From Sphingobacterium sp. (GTDB taxonomy: Bacteria; Bacteroidota; Bacteroidia; Sphingobacteriales; Sphingobacteriaceae), in assembly GCA_031253985.1 (NCBI GenBank), contig JAIRVH010000172.1, forward strand, positions 22,540 to 86,539: a stretch of 64,000 nt of DNA. The letters run 5' to 3'. The notes beneath the pieces were generated by a model. That model was given only the letters and a program-made list of their open reading frames with translations, was not told the DNA's origin and made no database searches. Shown here piece by piece: positions 8,114-17,809 of the stretch. Each line of letters begins with the position of its first letter. Within the stretch, counting starts at the first letter, position 1. The position numbers were made by a program, and so were the translations under genes.

Positions 8114-11086
8114 TTAAAATGAAACATTCACCCCAACATTAAATATACGAGGAAAGATAGAAAGCTGTGTATACAGGTTTTCACCAATGATTTCTGGATC
8201 AGGTCCTTTATACTTTGTAAATGTAAATGGATTGATCACTGAAGCATAAGCTCTAAAAGATTTACTTTTCAGCCGTTGAGCCAATTCCACAGGTAGGGTA
8301 TAACCCAACGTGATGTTTTGAATCTTCACAAAGGTCCCACTTACTTTTCCCAACACCTGCGTATAATAAGATTGTGCACCAATTTCTGGGTAACTGTTAC
8401 TTCTGTTTTCAGGTGTCCAGTAAGCTAAATTCAATTTATTCCAGTGCTCATTGTCCCAAGCCGTAAATGTGTAGGTAAAATCATCGTTATACAATCCGCC
8501 GATCCGTCCATATACATACGCTGTAAGATCAAAATTCCTGTAGCTAAGGGTATTGGTCAAACCAAAAGAATAGTCTGGAGAAGGTGTCCCCAATACTTTA
8601 TAATCGCGTTCATCCAACACTCCGTCACCATTGAGGTCCGCAACCTTGATATGTCCTGGAGCCTGACCATATTTTGTTGCCATTTCCTTTTCCTCTTCTT
8701 GCCAAATCCCTAGATGTTCAAAATTATAAATGACACGGATGGGCTGACCGATAAACCATCTGTTAGCGAGGTCATCTTTTCCGTCGCCAAAAATATCCTT
8801 GATACGATTACGGTTAAGTGAAAAGACAGCATTTGTTTTCCATGAGAAATTAGCATGCTGTATGTTTACACTTTTTAAGTTAAGTTCGATACCGCGGTTG
8901 CCGGTTGTTCCTACGTTTCGAAGTATAGATGTGAAACCATTCAGTCCAGCAACAGATTGTCTAAATATCAAATTTTTGGTCGTTCTGTCATACACATCTA
9001 CCGTACCTGAAAGACGATTGTTCAACAGAGCGAAATCCAATCCAAGATCCCATTCGGAAGTCATCTCCCAGGTAAGCGCAGGATTTCCTTTTGTAGCGCC
9101 TATACCATAGCCGTTTTGTCCCTTCCCATTAATTGCGTACTTAGAAAGGTCCAGCACGCTGTTCACAACATTGTAATCCATGTTGTTGTTGCCACTCTTG
9201 CCCCAGCTCAACCGTACTTTTAAATCATTGAAAAGATGCTGTCCTTTCATAAATTCCTCATTTGAGATGCGCCAGGCAAGAGCTGCTGATGGCATAAATC
9301 CCCATCTATTCTGCGGTGCCAAACGCGATGTTCCATCCCGGCGTCCGGTCAGGGTCAGGAGATAAAGATCTCTATATCCATAATTGAATCGCATCATATA
9401 AGACAACATCGCTGCTTCCCAGTAGTAACTTGAAACATCGGTAATTTCATCTGCTGACTGGATGGCATGCCAGTCCGAATTGAACGGCATACCTACACCA
9501 CGCATCTGCGACCCTTGATGGGTTTCTTTCTGCATACTGAACAAACCGACGACATTGATTTTATGGATATCAGCCCAATTTTTATCATAGGTAAGGGTAT
9601 TGTCCCAAACATAATTAAGGTTTTTGCTTTCGCGGCGAAAAGCATCTGGTGCGTTAACTCCACTTTTGGCCTGTGTATATCGGCCTATCCATTCACCGTA
9701 AGTATCATTGTCCAGCTGAATTGCAAATTGTGACTTGAATGTCAGCTCCTGTAAAGGTTTAAATTCGGTAAATCCGGCAAGATTGATAAAGTTTGCCTCG
9801 GTAATTTTCTTATTATTTTCAATTTGGACAAAGGGATTTATTTTGCTTGATGTCGGTTGTACCTCGAAAGCATAATTTCCATCCCTATCGTACGGACTTG
9901 CAATCGGTGGAATAAAGTATGCATTGATCAGCGCGTCATCGGCTCCATGATTTATTCTATTGAACGAAAAATAATTGTTCATCCCCACTTTGAAGCGTTC
10001 TGAAATACGGTGCTGCAGCCCCATATTGACCGTATAACGCTTAAAGTTTTCATTGCCAACGAGCCCAGCATCATTGTTATAACCAGCTGAAAATGCATAA
10101 TTGCTCTTTTCGGACTGACCGTTTGCACTCATGTACTGCGTATTACCCAGGCTGTTTGAGGTCACTTCACGTAACCAGTCATAATATTCTCCATATTTAA
10201 TACGACGTTTTTCATCGGTAGTTAAGAAGTCCGACCTGCCCAATGAACTTTCGCCGTATTTCTTTTTCCAAAGTGCAATTTTATAGTTTACATATTCAAG
10301 CCCGTTGCCCATGTTTCCGATCATATCGGGAATACGGGTTGGTGTTTTGAGATTGAGAGATCCTGAATATTCCAGTTGAAAACCTTGTTTTTTTCCTGCC
10401 GCTTTTGTGGTGATGATTACCACTCCATTGGCTCCCCTTGAGCCATAAATTGCAGACGAAGAGGCGTCCTTCAAGATATCGATAGATTCAATATCGGCTG
10501 CATTGAGATGTCTCATTCCCGAATAAGATGGAATTCCATCAATGACATACAGCGGTTCGTTGGAATAATTGAATGAGTTGGTTCCTCTGATCTGAACACT
10601 CATGTCGGCACCCGGCCTATTATTGGTTTTGGTAACCAAAACACCACTCACGCGGCCATTAAGTGCCTCGGTCACATTGGTCGCCTGAGCCTGAACCAAT
10701 TCCGAATTCTGAATATTGGCGATTGAACCCGTTAAATCTTTTTTCTGGATTTTTCCGTAACCGTAAACGACTACTTCCTCGAGATTCTGGCCTCTATTTG
10801 TCATCGTTATCTCAAGGTCTCCACTGCTGGGAATGTCCACTGTAACCGATTGATAGCCCAGCAAGGTAAACGTTAATGAATTGCCCACCTGAACATTCAC
10901 TTCGAAGCTTCCATCAGATTTGGTTGAAGCCAACGATTTCGAATGACTTAAAATGGATACCCCAATCAATGGAATTCCCGTTTGGTCTTTCACCTTGCCT
11001 TTGACGTTTCGCTGTTGTCCCACAACAACGATCGAAAACAGCATAAGCATTGCTACGGTGAAAATAAGTTTATAATAAATTTTCAT
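8114..11086 (-). CDS. SusC/RagA family TonB-linked outer membrane protein
   Basis: A 990-residue TonB-dependent transporter. It has a signal peptide (IFTVAMLMLFSIVVVGQQ), a carboxypeptidase-like domain (residues ~25-105, GKVKDQTGIPLIGVSI), the TonB-linked boundary LEEVVVYGYG, a plug with ADIESIDILKDASSSAIYGSRGANGV, and a C-terminal 22-strand barrel ending in an aromatic residue (VSF). No STN signalling domain is present, so direct ECF sigma control is unlikely. It imports an oligomer together with the adjacent SusD. It lies 37 bp after the LamG-type lipoprotein gene in the same operon. Confidence 0.95.
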   Translation of the reverse strand: MKIYYKLIFTVAMLMLFSIVVVGQQRNVKGKVKDQTGIPLIGVSILSHSKSLASTKSDGSFEVNVQVGNSLTFTLLGYQSVTVDIPSSGDLEITMTNRGQNLEEVVVYGYGKIQKKDLTGSIANIQNSELVQAQATNVTEALNGRVSGVLVTKTNNRPGADMSVQIRGTNSFNYSNEPLYVIDGIPSYSGMRHLNAADIESIDILKDASSSAIYGSRGANGVVIITTKAAGKKQGFQLEYSGSLNLKTPTRIPDMIGNMGNGLEYVNYKIALWKKKYGESSLGRSDFLTTDEKRRIKYGEYYDWLREVTSNSLGNTQYMSANGQSEKSNYAFSAGYNNDAGLVGNENFKRYTVNMGLQHRISERFKVGMNNYFSFNRINHGADDALINAYFIPPIASPYDRDGNYAFEVQPTSSKINPFVQIENNKKITEANFINLAGFTEFKPLQELTFKSQFAIQLDNDTYGEWIGRYTQAKSGVNAPDAFRRESKNLNYVWDNTLTYDKNWADIHKINVVGLFSMQKETHQGSQMRGVGMPFNSDWHAIQSADEITDVSSYYWEAAMLSYMMRFNYGYRDLYLLTLTGRRDGTSRLAPQNRWGFMPSAALAWRISNEEFMKGQHLFNDLKVRLSWGKSGNNNMDYNVVNSVLDLSKYAINGKGQNGYGIGATKGNPALTWEMTSEWDLGLDFALLNNRLSGTVDVYDRTTKNLIFRQSVAGLNGFTSILRNVGTTGNRGIELNLKSVNIQHANFSWKTNAVFSLNRNRIKDIFGDGKDDLANRWFIGQPIRVIYNFEHLGIWQEEEKEMATKYGQAPGHIKVADLNGDGVLDERDYKVLGTPSPDYSFGLTNTLSYRNFDLTAYVYGRIGGLYNDDFTYTFTAWDNEHWNKLNLAYWTPENRSNSYPEIGAQSYYTQVLGKVSGTFVKIQNITLGYTLPVELAQRLKSKSFRAYASVINPFTFTKYKGPDPEIIGENLYTQLSIFPRIFNVGVNVSF

Positions 11087-11123
11087 CCTTTTTTCTTTAA
11101 TAAATTGATATATGTCTATCCGG

Positions 11124-12185
11124 TTATTTTATTTTGTGCCATTTGTGCTGACCAACGATTTTAGCGCGGAACTTATTGGTCTTGTCTGGAATGGATTCAT
11201 TATTTTCAGGCACTTTCGCAAAATCCCAAGCACAGATCAGGTCCGATTCGGTTCCAACAACCTCAGCATTCATTAGCTGTCCTACTTCTGCAGCTGATTT
11301 GGCCGTGCTCCACAATCTGAACTTCTTCATATATCCTGTCATCCCGCGGTTATTATCCTCAGGTTCTACAAAAGCCCACATTTTGAGGTTGCGGCTATTG
11401 GGCTGGTATTTCTGCAAGACCCCAGCCGGATCCTTAATATCATTGGATTTAGAGAATAGTAATTTACCATTGATATACATTTTCAGCTGATCCGATGCAA
11501 GGGATTCATCATATACGGTAACAAGATGGTTCCATTGTCCATAGTTGGTTGGAAAGGCCGCTCCCCACTCCAGCACTCTGTCCTGTTGTGGTCCCATTCC
11601 CAAAGTTGTACGGAGATTGCTTCCCATAAAATTAACCATCCATCCTTGTTTGACTCCTTTGCCATCATGGCTAAAGGTGGCTACGAAATCTCCGATTGCA
11701 AACTCAAAAAATCCGGGATCATATTTTATCCACGATTCTATGGTAAATTGTCTGGAAGCACTAAACAGATTAGATTCACCAAAATCAATGTAACCTTTTT
11801 TGTCAACGCCGAATACTTGTAACTCACCAACAGTGCCCGGTGACAATGTTTCCTGATAGGAATTTCGAAAAGTCTGAATAGCTTTATTGGCTTCGATACA
11901 AAAACTATTCACCTCAAAAGGCAATACAAAAATCCCAGCCTTTGCTTTAGAAATTCCTTCCTTAAGATGACTCAATGCCTGTTCCAGTTCGACGGCATTA
12001 GCTTTTGGATAAGTTCCGTCAACTTCACCTATTTTAGCCGTGTCCAAAAGCACCTGCATAGTATCCAAATAATTGTTCAGACAGGAAAGATCGAGTTCCA
12101 TTGGCTCTTGCTTATTCTGAACACATGCGGTAAATAACAGTGTACCGCAAAAAATAAGAAGCAGTTTGTTTTTAATCCATTTCAT
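11124..12185 (-). CDS. LamG/concanavalin-like lipoprotein (DUF4972-like N-terminus)
   Basis: A 353-residue lipoprotein with signal KLLLIFCGTLLFTAC. Residues ~30-125 form a helical, DUF4972-like region; residues ~135-345 look like a laminin-G/concanavalin jelly roll (GYIDFGESNLFSASRQFTIE, WNHLVTVYDE, LKMYINGKLLFS, KKFRLWSTAKSAAEV). Such proteins in Sus loci bind glycans at the cell surface. It is the first gene of the minus-strand operon, preceded by the phased TTAAT repeats at 12291-12322. The DUF4972 assignment is from memory and less certain than the LamG fold. Confidence 0.7.
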   Translation of the reverse strand: MKWIKNKLLLIFCGTLLFTACVQNKQEPMELDLSCLNNYLDTMQVLLDTAKIGEVDGTYPKANAVELEQALSHLKEGISKAKAGIFVLPFEVNSFCIEANKAIQTFRNSYQETLSPGTVGELQVFGVDKKGYIDFGESNLFSASRQFTIESWIKYDPGFFEFAIGDFVATFSHDGKGVKQGWMVNFMGSNLRTTLGMGPQQDRVLEWGAAFPTNYGQWNHLVTVYDESLASDQLKMYINGKLLFSKSNDIKDPAGVLQKYQPNSRNLKMWAFVEPEDNNRGMTGYMKKFRLWSTAKSAAEVGQLMNAEVVGTESDLICAWDFAKVPENNESIPDKTNKFRAKIVGQHKWHKIK

Positions 12186-12272
12186 AATCAGATTGGTTAT
12201 TTAATATAATTGGAATATGCGCAGTGCTAAATTGATTTACTCATTTCAGCGTGCTGCTACATAATTCGAAAA

Positions 12273-12322
12273 CAATATTAATGCGACCTGATTAATTTAG
12301 GGGTTAATCGAAGGATTAATCG
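12273..12322 (-). promoter_or_regulatory. Phased TTAAT repeats and -7-like box upstream of LamG-SusC-SusD operon
   Basis: TTAAT occurs at 12292, 12304 and 12316, exactly 12 bp apart; the last two extend to TTAATCG. On the minus strand TAATATTG (12273-12280) is one base from the -7 consensus TAnnTTTG, and would start a ~80-nt leader to the LamG gene. The block sits in the 150-bp gap between the regulator at 12336-14888 and the operon it probably controls. Confidence 0.5.
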
Positions 12323-12335
12323 CTCAAAAAAAAGG

Positions 12336-14888
12336 CTAATCTTCGTGGAAAATAGATTCAAATGATGTTAAGTATTCTGTTCCCATCCATTTGCTATATC
12401 GCTTCTGAAATTTTTGATACGATTTTTTTGCTTTTGCCTCATCCCCCATTCTCTTCCATATATTTATTTCAATCTTGAGCGCCTCCAGCGAAACGGGATC
12501 GGTAATATAAAGAATCTGTATAAGTTGAAGTGCTATCTTGAGCTCATTTTCAGAATAGGCCAGCTTGATTTGTTGCATCAAAAAATCGACAATCTCCTGC
12601 TCATAAATTGACTTTAACGTGTCCAGACCATCGACACTTTCTTTAGGTAAAAATTGCCCACGGTTTAAAATGGTCCACAGCTCATTGGTCAGTGTATGCT
12701 GTCCAATAATCGTCTTAAAATGATAGCTATCGACGTAGGTTCCATCCAGTTCAATTTTATAAAATGGCTGTACATAGACCAGTTTTATTCCGTCCATATA
12801 CTCTAAGGATTTTCTTAGGTGGTTTAAGGTAACATTACGGATGTTTTTGGATGCAATATATTCTTTATCCGGCCAAAGTAAACTACTGATCACCTCAGAA
12901 CTTATTCCTCTATTGGGGTCATATAAAAGTATTAGAATCAACAAATGCTTTACCTTTCCTTTAAACAGATGCGTAATATCCACTCCCTTGGCATCCGTAA
13001 CCTTGAATTCACCGAAAAGATGAATACAATTGGTTGCCGGAAATATAAAATCGTCCGTCAACAGTTGCATGCCTACGGAACTTTCTCCTGTATCTTTTTC
13101 TGCATGTTGTCTCGCTGCTGCCACATTACCCTTTCCTTCCTTCAACTTCCGATACAATACCAGTCCTGTAATCCCTCCAAATATCAGCAGCCAAAGCCAC
13201 AAGCTCCAAGATGACGCCTCTCGTTCCTTATTCCAATCGCCTAGCGTTAAAACGGGAAGTCTCAGTCTATAAATCACAACCTCCGATTTGACTTCTTCAT
13301 TATCATACACTTCGGTCACAGCATAAAATCTATTTAACGGTTCGAATTGAAATAGATTTGCATTAGTCTTTATTTTATCCGATTTAATTGGAATGGAATC
13401 GCCCAAAGCCTGATAGTGGGGATTATCAATTGAGAATTGATACAATTGGAGAAATGAGCTGGACTCATACTCGGAATACATCAGGCTGTAGAAGTTCTTT
13501 TTGCCATCATAGACCAATTGCCGTACAGGAACTTTATTTTTCGCCTTCCAATCAAGCTCCCAAACCTTCTTTACAGCTTGCTTATCGACATCAAATCGGT
13601 ACAAATCATAGTAATAATTTCGTCCAAGGTTATTATTTCCCTGTGTATTGCCCATCCCGGCAAAAACATAAAAATGATTGGCTTTGTCAATGAAGGATGA
13701 TGTAAAATAACGGGGATAAATCTTATCACCACTTACATGCAATGTATCCCAAACTCCGGTTTGCGTATTCAGCTTTAGAAAATCCCCATTATAACGCTCA
13801 TTGCCAAAGCCACCAAATATAAGATAATCGCTTTGAGATAGTGCTTGTCCGGTATGATGATGAAGCTGCATCGGCAATTGCCGTTTACTGACACAAACCG
13901 ATTGCAGGTTATCCAAATCAATCTGCACAATAGAACAGATGTCCTGTGGTAGGTTATTTACTTCATAAATGTACAGTTTATTGTTTAGGAGAAAACTATT
14001 GCCTAACTGAATCCGAAAAGGAAGGTTATGTGGCATCGGGTAGACTGATTCATTTCCAGCATATAGATCAGTCATCCAGAGGCTGTCCTGTGAAAAAACA
14101 ATGAACCTTCCCCGCTCCTGATCCATTTGATAACCACCTATAGCATTAAGTTTGATGGTTTTCCACTTCTCCCAGAAAAAAGATTCTGGTGCCAACCAGC
14201 TGGCGTTAATTGTTTTCCCGATCCTATTCCCTCGGTCGTCATGAATGATATCTCCACCGCGTTCTTTTAGTGGAATACCGCATTGAACCATACCATCTGA
14301 AAGAGAAACATCTTTGATCGTATAGTCAGCAACATCAATGGCATAACCATTTTTCCCAAAGATTAACTGCTGGGGCAATATTTTTGTGCGAAGTCCAGAA
14401 ACTGTGGAAATCACAATACGTTGGTTCAAAACTTTCCAGGTAATTTTCCCTTCGGGCAAATTGATCCGTAGGTCGACAGGAAACCACTGTTGAATCTTGA
14501 GCTGACTTTTGTCAAAAATAAACTGGCCAAGCACACTGTTTCCTTCTAAATTGAGACTAAATTCGATCTTCTGGCTACGGGTACTCTTAAGATTCATCGA
14601 AATGACCTGATCTGAACCCGCAAATTTAAGCTTAAATATACCGCCCTGATTTGACCTTTCATCAAGCGCCAACTGAAAAGTTAGCTGAAGATTTCCGTTT
14701 TCAAACGACTTCAATCGCTTGAGTTGATCAAAAGAAATTTCAGCCGAAGAGCGCTTGCTAATGGGATAGGCATTACCATTAATTCTTAATCCATTCGCCC
14801 ATATTTTGGCAAAAAAAAGAATAAAACACAGTGTTAAAATATACCTAAAAAATTTATAGACTATTTCTTTAGAAAAATGACCCTTCAT
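12336..14888 (-). CDS. Membrane-spanning Kelch-repeat regulator with C-terminal winged-helix DNA-binding domain
   Basis: An 850-residue one-component regulator. The N-terminus has a signal/anchor (FFRYILTLCFILFFAKIWA); residues ~25-220 resemble a LamG-like sandwich; ~230-550 contain Kelch-type motifs (DYLIFGGFGNERYNGDFLKL, HFYVFAGMGNTQGNNN). A single transmembrane helix (SLWLWLLIFGGITGLVLY) is near 560-578. The cytoplasmic part (~620-725) matches an OmpR/SARP-type winged helix (IHLFGEFKVTD, LLWPDKEY, RNVTLNHLRKSLE), followed by a BTAD/TPR-like tail. A periplasmic sensor with a C-terminal DNA-binding domain suits control of the SusCD operon 150 bp downstream. It is often annotated simply as a galactose oxidase or Kelch protein. 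Confidence 0.75.
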   Translation of the reverse strand: MKGHFSKEIVYKFFRYILTLCFILFFAKIWANGLRINGNAYPISKRSSAEISFDQLKRLKSFENGNLQLTFQLALDERSNQGGIFKLKFAGSDQVISMNLKSTRSQKIEFSLNLEGNSVLGQFIFDKSQLKIQQWFPVDLRINLPEGKITWKVLNQRIVISTVSGLRTKILPQQLIFGKNGYAIDVADYTIKDVSLSDGMVQCGIPLKERGGDIIHDDRGNRIGKTINASWLAPESFFWEKWKTIKLNAIGGYQMDQERGRFIVFSQDSLWMTDLYAGNESVYPMPHNLPFRIQLGNSFLLNNKLYIYEVNNLPQDICSIVQIDLDNLQSVCVSKRQLPMQLHHHTGQALSQSDYLIFGGFGNERYNGDFLKLNTQTGVWDTLHVSGDKIYPRYFTSSFIDKANHFYVFAGMGNTQGNNNLGRNYYYDLYRFDVDKQAVKKVWELDWKAKNKVPVRQLVYDGKKNFYSLMYSEYESSSFLQLYQFSIDNPHYQALGDSIPIKSDKIKTNANLFQFEPLNRFYAVTEVYDNEEVKSEVVIYRLRLPVLTLGDWNKEREASSWSLWLWLLIFGGITGLVLYRKLKEGKGNVAAARQHAEKDTGESSVGMQLLTDDFIFPATNCIHLFGEFKVTDAKGVDITHLFKGKVKHLLILILLYDPNRGISSEVISSLLWPDKEYIASKNIRNVTLNHLRKSLEYMDGIKLVYVQPFYKIELDGTYVDSYHFKTIIGQHTLTNELWTILNRGQFLPKESVDGLDTLKSIYEQEIVDFLMQQIKLAYSENELKIALQLIQILYITDPVSLEALKIEINIWKRMGDEAKAKKSYQKFQKRYSKWMGTEYLTSFESIFHED

Positions 14889-15273
14889 ATGGTAAATGCT
14901 CAGAAAAATTCATGTTAAAACTCTAACTAGATTCATCGGTTGCTCTAATCTAACAACAAAAAATGAAAGATCATTTAGGTTTTCGCTTTTTCATCATGCA
15001 TTCCAATTCCGGCCAGATAAAATGGCACTCGCCACCCCATTTTACTTCCAGATATGTGATGGGAAATTATAAAAATTCAATGCTCAAATTGATGCCTCTA
15101 AGAGGTCAAGTTTATATTACATATTTTTTGGCTGGCCCCATCCGTATCTTTTAAGCTCCCGCAATGACCTGTTATTTTTAAATTTTGGTGACATTAAAAC
15201 TTCTTTTTAGTTTTTTACGTATATTCCTACGCACCTTTAGTTAAATAAGTGCAAATTTAATACTTAAATTATA
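14889..15273. other. Intergenic region without a convincing gene
   Basis: A 385-bp gap between divergent genes. Short open stretches on both strands around 14960-15155 have no recognisable family, and two minus-strand frames are equally plausible, so none is called. The AT-rich part before 15274 should hold the Crp/Fnr promoter. Confidence 0.4.
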
Positions 15274-15924
15274 ATGCATAAATCAACTTTACATCATTCA
15301 AAAAGAAAGAATCTGCGTGATGATAACACGATCCAGGATACGATGACGATCCTTGTCGAGCAGATAAAAGCCTGTGGGAGTCTTGATGAATCTGAGGTTG
15401 AACAAATTCAATCTGTTTTGAAGTATGAAATATTTTTAAAGAATTTATACCTCTTTGAAAGCAGCAGAATCTGTGATAGATTATACTTTCTAGTATCTGG
15501 CAGTCTTCATCTTTTTGAAACGGATCATAATGAAGTAAAAAGAATAAAACAGTTTGCAGTTGACGGATGGTGGATTACCGACTTCTCAGCTTTTCATAGT
15601 AAAGAGCCAACTAAATGTAAGCTCTTGGCTTTCGAAAATTCTATTTGCCTTTCGATCAGCTATGAGGATTACTTTAAACTAATTGAACATATTCCAACTG
15701 TTTCTAATTATTTCCGGAAGATCTATCAAGATTTTTTTATACTCTGCCAAGATCTGTTTTTTGCCGCTGTACAAAATGACGGAAAGGGAAGTTATCTTTA
15801 TATAACAGAGAAATACCCTGCCTTGCTGCAGAGAATTCCCCTGTATCAGATTGCATCTTTCCTGGGAGTTACGCCTGTTTTGATAAGCAATATTAGAAAG
15901 CAGATATTCAAAAAACAGGATTAA
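15274..15924 (+). CDS. Crp/Fnr family transcriptional regulator
   Basis: A 216-residue regulator with an N-terminal cyclic-nucleotide-binding-type beta barrel (RLYFLVSGSLHLFETD, GWWITDFSAFHSKEPT, KLLAFENSICLSISYEDY) and a C-terminal helix-turn-helix (YQIASFLGVTPVLISNIRKQ). This is the Bacteroidota subgroup that lacks the classic cAMP phosphate-cassette residues and the Fnr cysteine cluster, so its ligand is unknown. It is alone on the plus strand and convergent with an SRPBCC gene; the target is not apparent. The first ATG was taken. Confidence 0.85.
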   Translation: MHKSTLHHSKRKNLRDDNTIQDTMTILVEQIKACGSLDESEVEQIQSVLKYEIFLKNLYLFESSRICDRLYFLVSGSLHLFETDHNEVKRIKQFAVDGWWITDFSAFHSKEPTKCKLLAFENSICLSISYEDYFKLIEHIPTVSNYFRKIYQDFFILCQDLFFAAVQNDGKGSYLYITEKYPALLQRIPLYQIASFLGVTPVLISNIRKQIFKKQD

Positions 15925-15953
15925 AATAACATTCTCTTTTTTATTCTATTAAA

Positions 15954-16373
15954 TCATCGATTCTCACATTTTCTTTTCAACGCAGTATTCATTTTAGTGA
16001 AATCAGCCTGCGCAGATGTCTTAATTTTTCTGGCTAAAAAAGAAGTCATAATTCCCTTAAAAGTTTCGTACTGTTCAAACAGGCAGCAATTTTCTGAAAT
16101 CTTGGTAATCCTAAACACATGAATACTGTCAAGTAATCCATTAATAACCATTTTTCCTTTCCACGATAACATGTGCTTCTCAATGATATCGTTGACTTTG
16201 GTTTTCATTTTTACGGTTGGAAACTGAACGATAAGAAACTCATCTTTTTTTGCATTGCCTTCAATTGATTTGATATATGGATTCCAACGATCATACTCGG
16301 CAAAGTTGAGAAGATTCGTCCATATTTCTTCAGCACTCGCCTCTATTATAATTTCTGTGTAGACTCTAAGCAT
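15954..16373 (-). CDS. SRPBCC (START-like) domain protein
   Basis: A 139-residue protein of the SRPBCC/Bet v1-like hydrophobic-ligand fold. MLRVYTEIIIEASAEEIWTN then FAEYDRWNPYIKSIEG is the usual first strand, helix and WNP turn. The remaining strands (MLSWKGKMVINGLLDSIHVF) and C-terminal helix are present, and length is normal. Ligand and role cannot be read. A -7-like TAATATTG lies at 16390-16397 on the minus strand, and the gene is divergent from the SDR at 16516. Confidence 0.8.
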   Translation of the reverse strand: MLRVYTEIIIEASAEEIWTNLLNFAEYDRWNPYIKSIEGNAKKDEFLIVQFPTVKMKTKVNDIIEKHMLSWKGKMVINGLLDSIHVFRITKISENCCLFEQYETFKGIMTSFLARKIKTSAQADFTKMNTALKRKCENR

Positions 16374-16484
16374 AATTTTTGAAATAAAGCAATATTACTG
16401 CATTGTTACTTCTACTTCCAAGAAAAACTATGACACAAGGGTATTTCTTAAAATATTTTAAGAAGATTTCTTTTACTGTACTTA

Positions 16485-16492
16485 TAAATTTG
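16485..16492 (+). promoter_or_regulatory. Bacteroidota -7 promoter box for the SDR gene
   Basis: TAAATTTG is an exact TAnnTTTG match. It predicts transcription start near 16499 and a short leader to the ATG at 16516. Confidence 0.5.
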
Positions 16493-16515
16493 CTAATGAT
16501 TAAAATGAAAATATC

Positions 16516-17283
16516 ATGGGAAAATTAGAAAACAAAGTCGCTGTAATTACCGGTGCCGGATCCGGTATGGGAAAACAGATCGCCCTTCAATTTGCAGAAG
16601 AAGGAGCCAAAATTGTTGCTGTTGATATAGATACAGAAAGATTGGAGAAATTAGAGTCTGATATAATTGCCATGGGTGGTGATGTATCCACTTTTTTAGG
16701 AAATGTTGCAAAAACTGAAGACGTAAAGGCCATGATCGATATGGCTGTAGCTGAGTATGGTACTCTAGATATTCTGGTAAACAATGCCGGAATTATGGAT
16801 AGCTTTGAACCAGTTGGTGAAGTTGATGACAGCCAATTCGACAGGATCATGAAAATAAACGTTGAGGGACCATTAAAAGCTATGCGAAAAGCGATGTCCA
16901 TTTTTCTGCCAAAAAATGAAGGAAATATTATTAATATCTGTTCCGTTGGAGGATTACATGCTGGTCGCGCCGGTGCATCCTATACCACTAGTAAATTTGC
17001 ATTAGTCGGACTGACAAAGAATACAGGCTATCTGTACTCAAAATCCGGTATACGGTGCAATGGAATTGCACCCGGGGATATAAGTACAAACATCAATGAC
17101 AATATTGATTTAACAAAGATTACTGAGATTACTAAGGACAGAATTTTGGCAGGCGTACCACTGAGCCCCCATAGTGCCTCTCCAGATGTTATCGCTAAAG
17201 CAGCACTATTTTTGGCAAGCGATGACTCAAGTTTCATAAATGGAGAGATCCTTGTCGTAGACGGGGGCTGGAGCGTTTATTAA
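16516..17283 (+). CDS. SDR family NAD(P)-dependent oxidoreductase
   Basis: A 255-residue classical short-chain dehydrogenase. The nucleotide-binding TGAGSGMGK is at residues 12-20, DIDTERL after strand 2 favours NAD, NNAG is near 90, the catalytic Ser lies in NICSVGG, and YTTSK gives Tyr and Lys. The C-terminus (FLASDDSSFINGEILVVDGG) is complete. The cytoplasmic substrate is unknown. It is transcribed alone from the TAAATTTG promoter; a hairpin without a T run lies at 17380-17408. Confidence 0.9.
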   Translation: MGKLENKVAVITGAGSGMGKQIALQFAEEGAKIVAVDIDTERLEKLESDIIAMGGDVSTFLGNVAKTEDVKAMIDMAVAEYGTLDILVNNAGIMDSFEPVGEVDDSQFDRIMKINVEGPLKAMRKAMSIFLPKNEGNIINICSVGGLHAGRAGASYTTSKFALVGLTKNTGYLYSKSGIRCNGIAPGDISTNINDNIDLTKITEITKDRILAGVPLSPHSASPDVIAKAALFLASDDSSFINGEILVVDGGWSVY

Positions 17284-17809
17284 GATCAGAAGTCAATGAT
17301 TACACAGACTTGTTAAATTATCATTAACCGATAAGATATCTTTATATGGTGTAACCAGACAAACCCTTGTAACACTATTTATGTCGTAGGATATTTTCCT
17401 GCGACATAGCTAGAGAGGTCTTGCCGAAATACATTGCCTATTCCATTAAAAATAGAAGAAAATTATAAATAGCATCGTCCTAGCATAAGATCCTGCTATT
17501 CGAGTGAGAATCGGTAGCCTCTCTCCTCCTCTTTATTTCTAGCTTTCAATTAAGTTTTCCAAATGAGCTCTTATTAGACATCCGAAGACAATATTTCTTT
17601 CATAACCCCGACCGCGTATCGAGAGATTAAATTTTCATTCTATGGAAATAAAGAATAATGGATTTACATAGTAAATAACACTACCACATCGCTTTCGTTC
17701 TGCAAAACTGACCAAGATAAATTTAATTCTTACAATTATCTATAATTCTATAAAACGAATTTATAATTATGAAAAATAGTCTACAAATCAAAGCTTCTAT
17801 CTTTGAATT
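17284..17809. other. Non-coding gap with an 11-bp hairpin
   Basis: No gene is supported in this 526-bp gap. At 17380-17408 two 11-nt arms (TATGTCGTAGG and CCTGCGACATA, one G-U pair) form a stable hairpin around ATATTTT; no T run follows, so termination is uncertain. The promoter of the small peptide gene is at 17752-17771. Confidence 0.45.
17752..17771 (+). promoter_or_regulatory. AAAGCG-type promoter module (site 1)
   Basis: AAAACG, six bases, TAATTATG, then AAAA. It lies 38 bp before the ATG of the small glycine-rich peptide gene. It belongs to the ten-site module described in the findings. Confidence 0.5.

Noticed and set aside
14963..15154. Short frames on both strands upstream of the Crp/Fnr gene
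   Set aside because: Plus frame and two minus frames are similarly open and none resembles a known protein.
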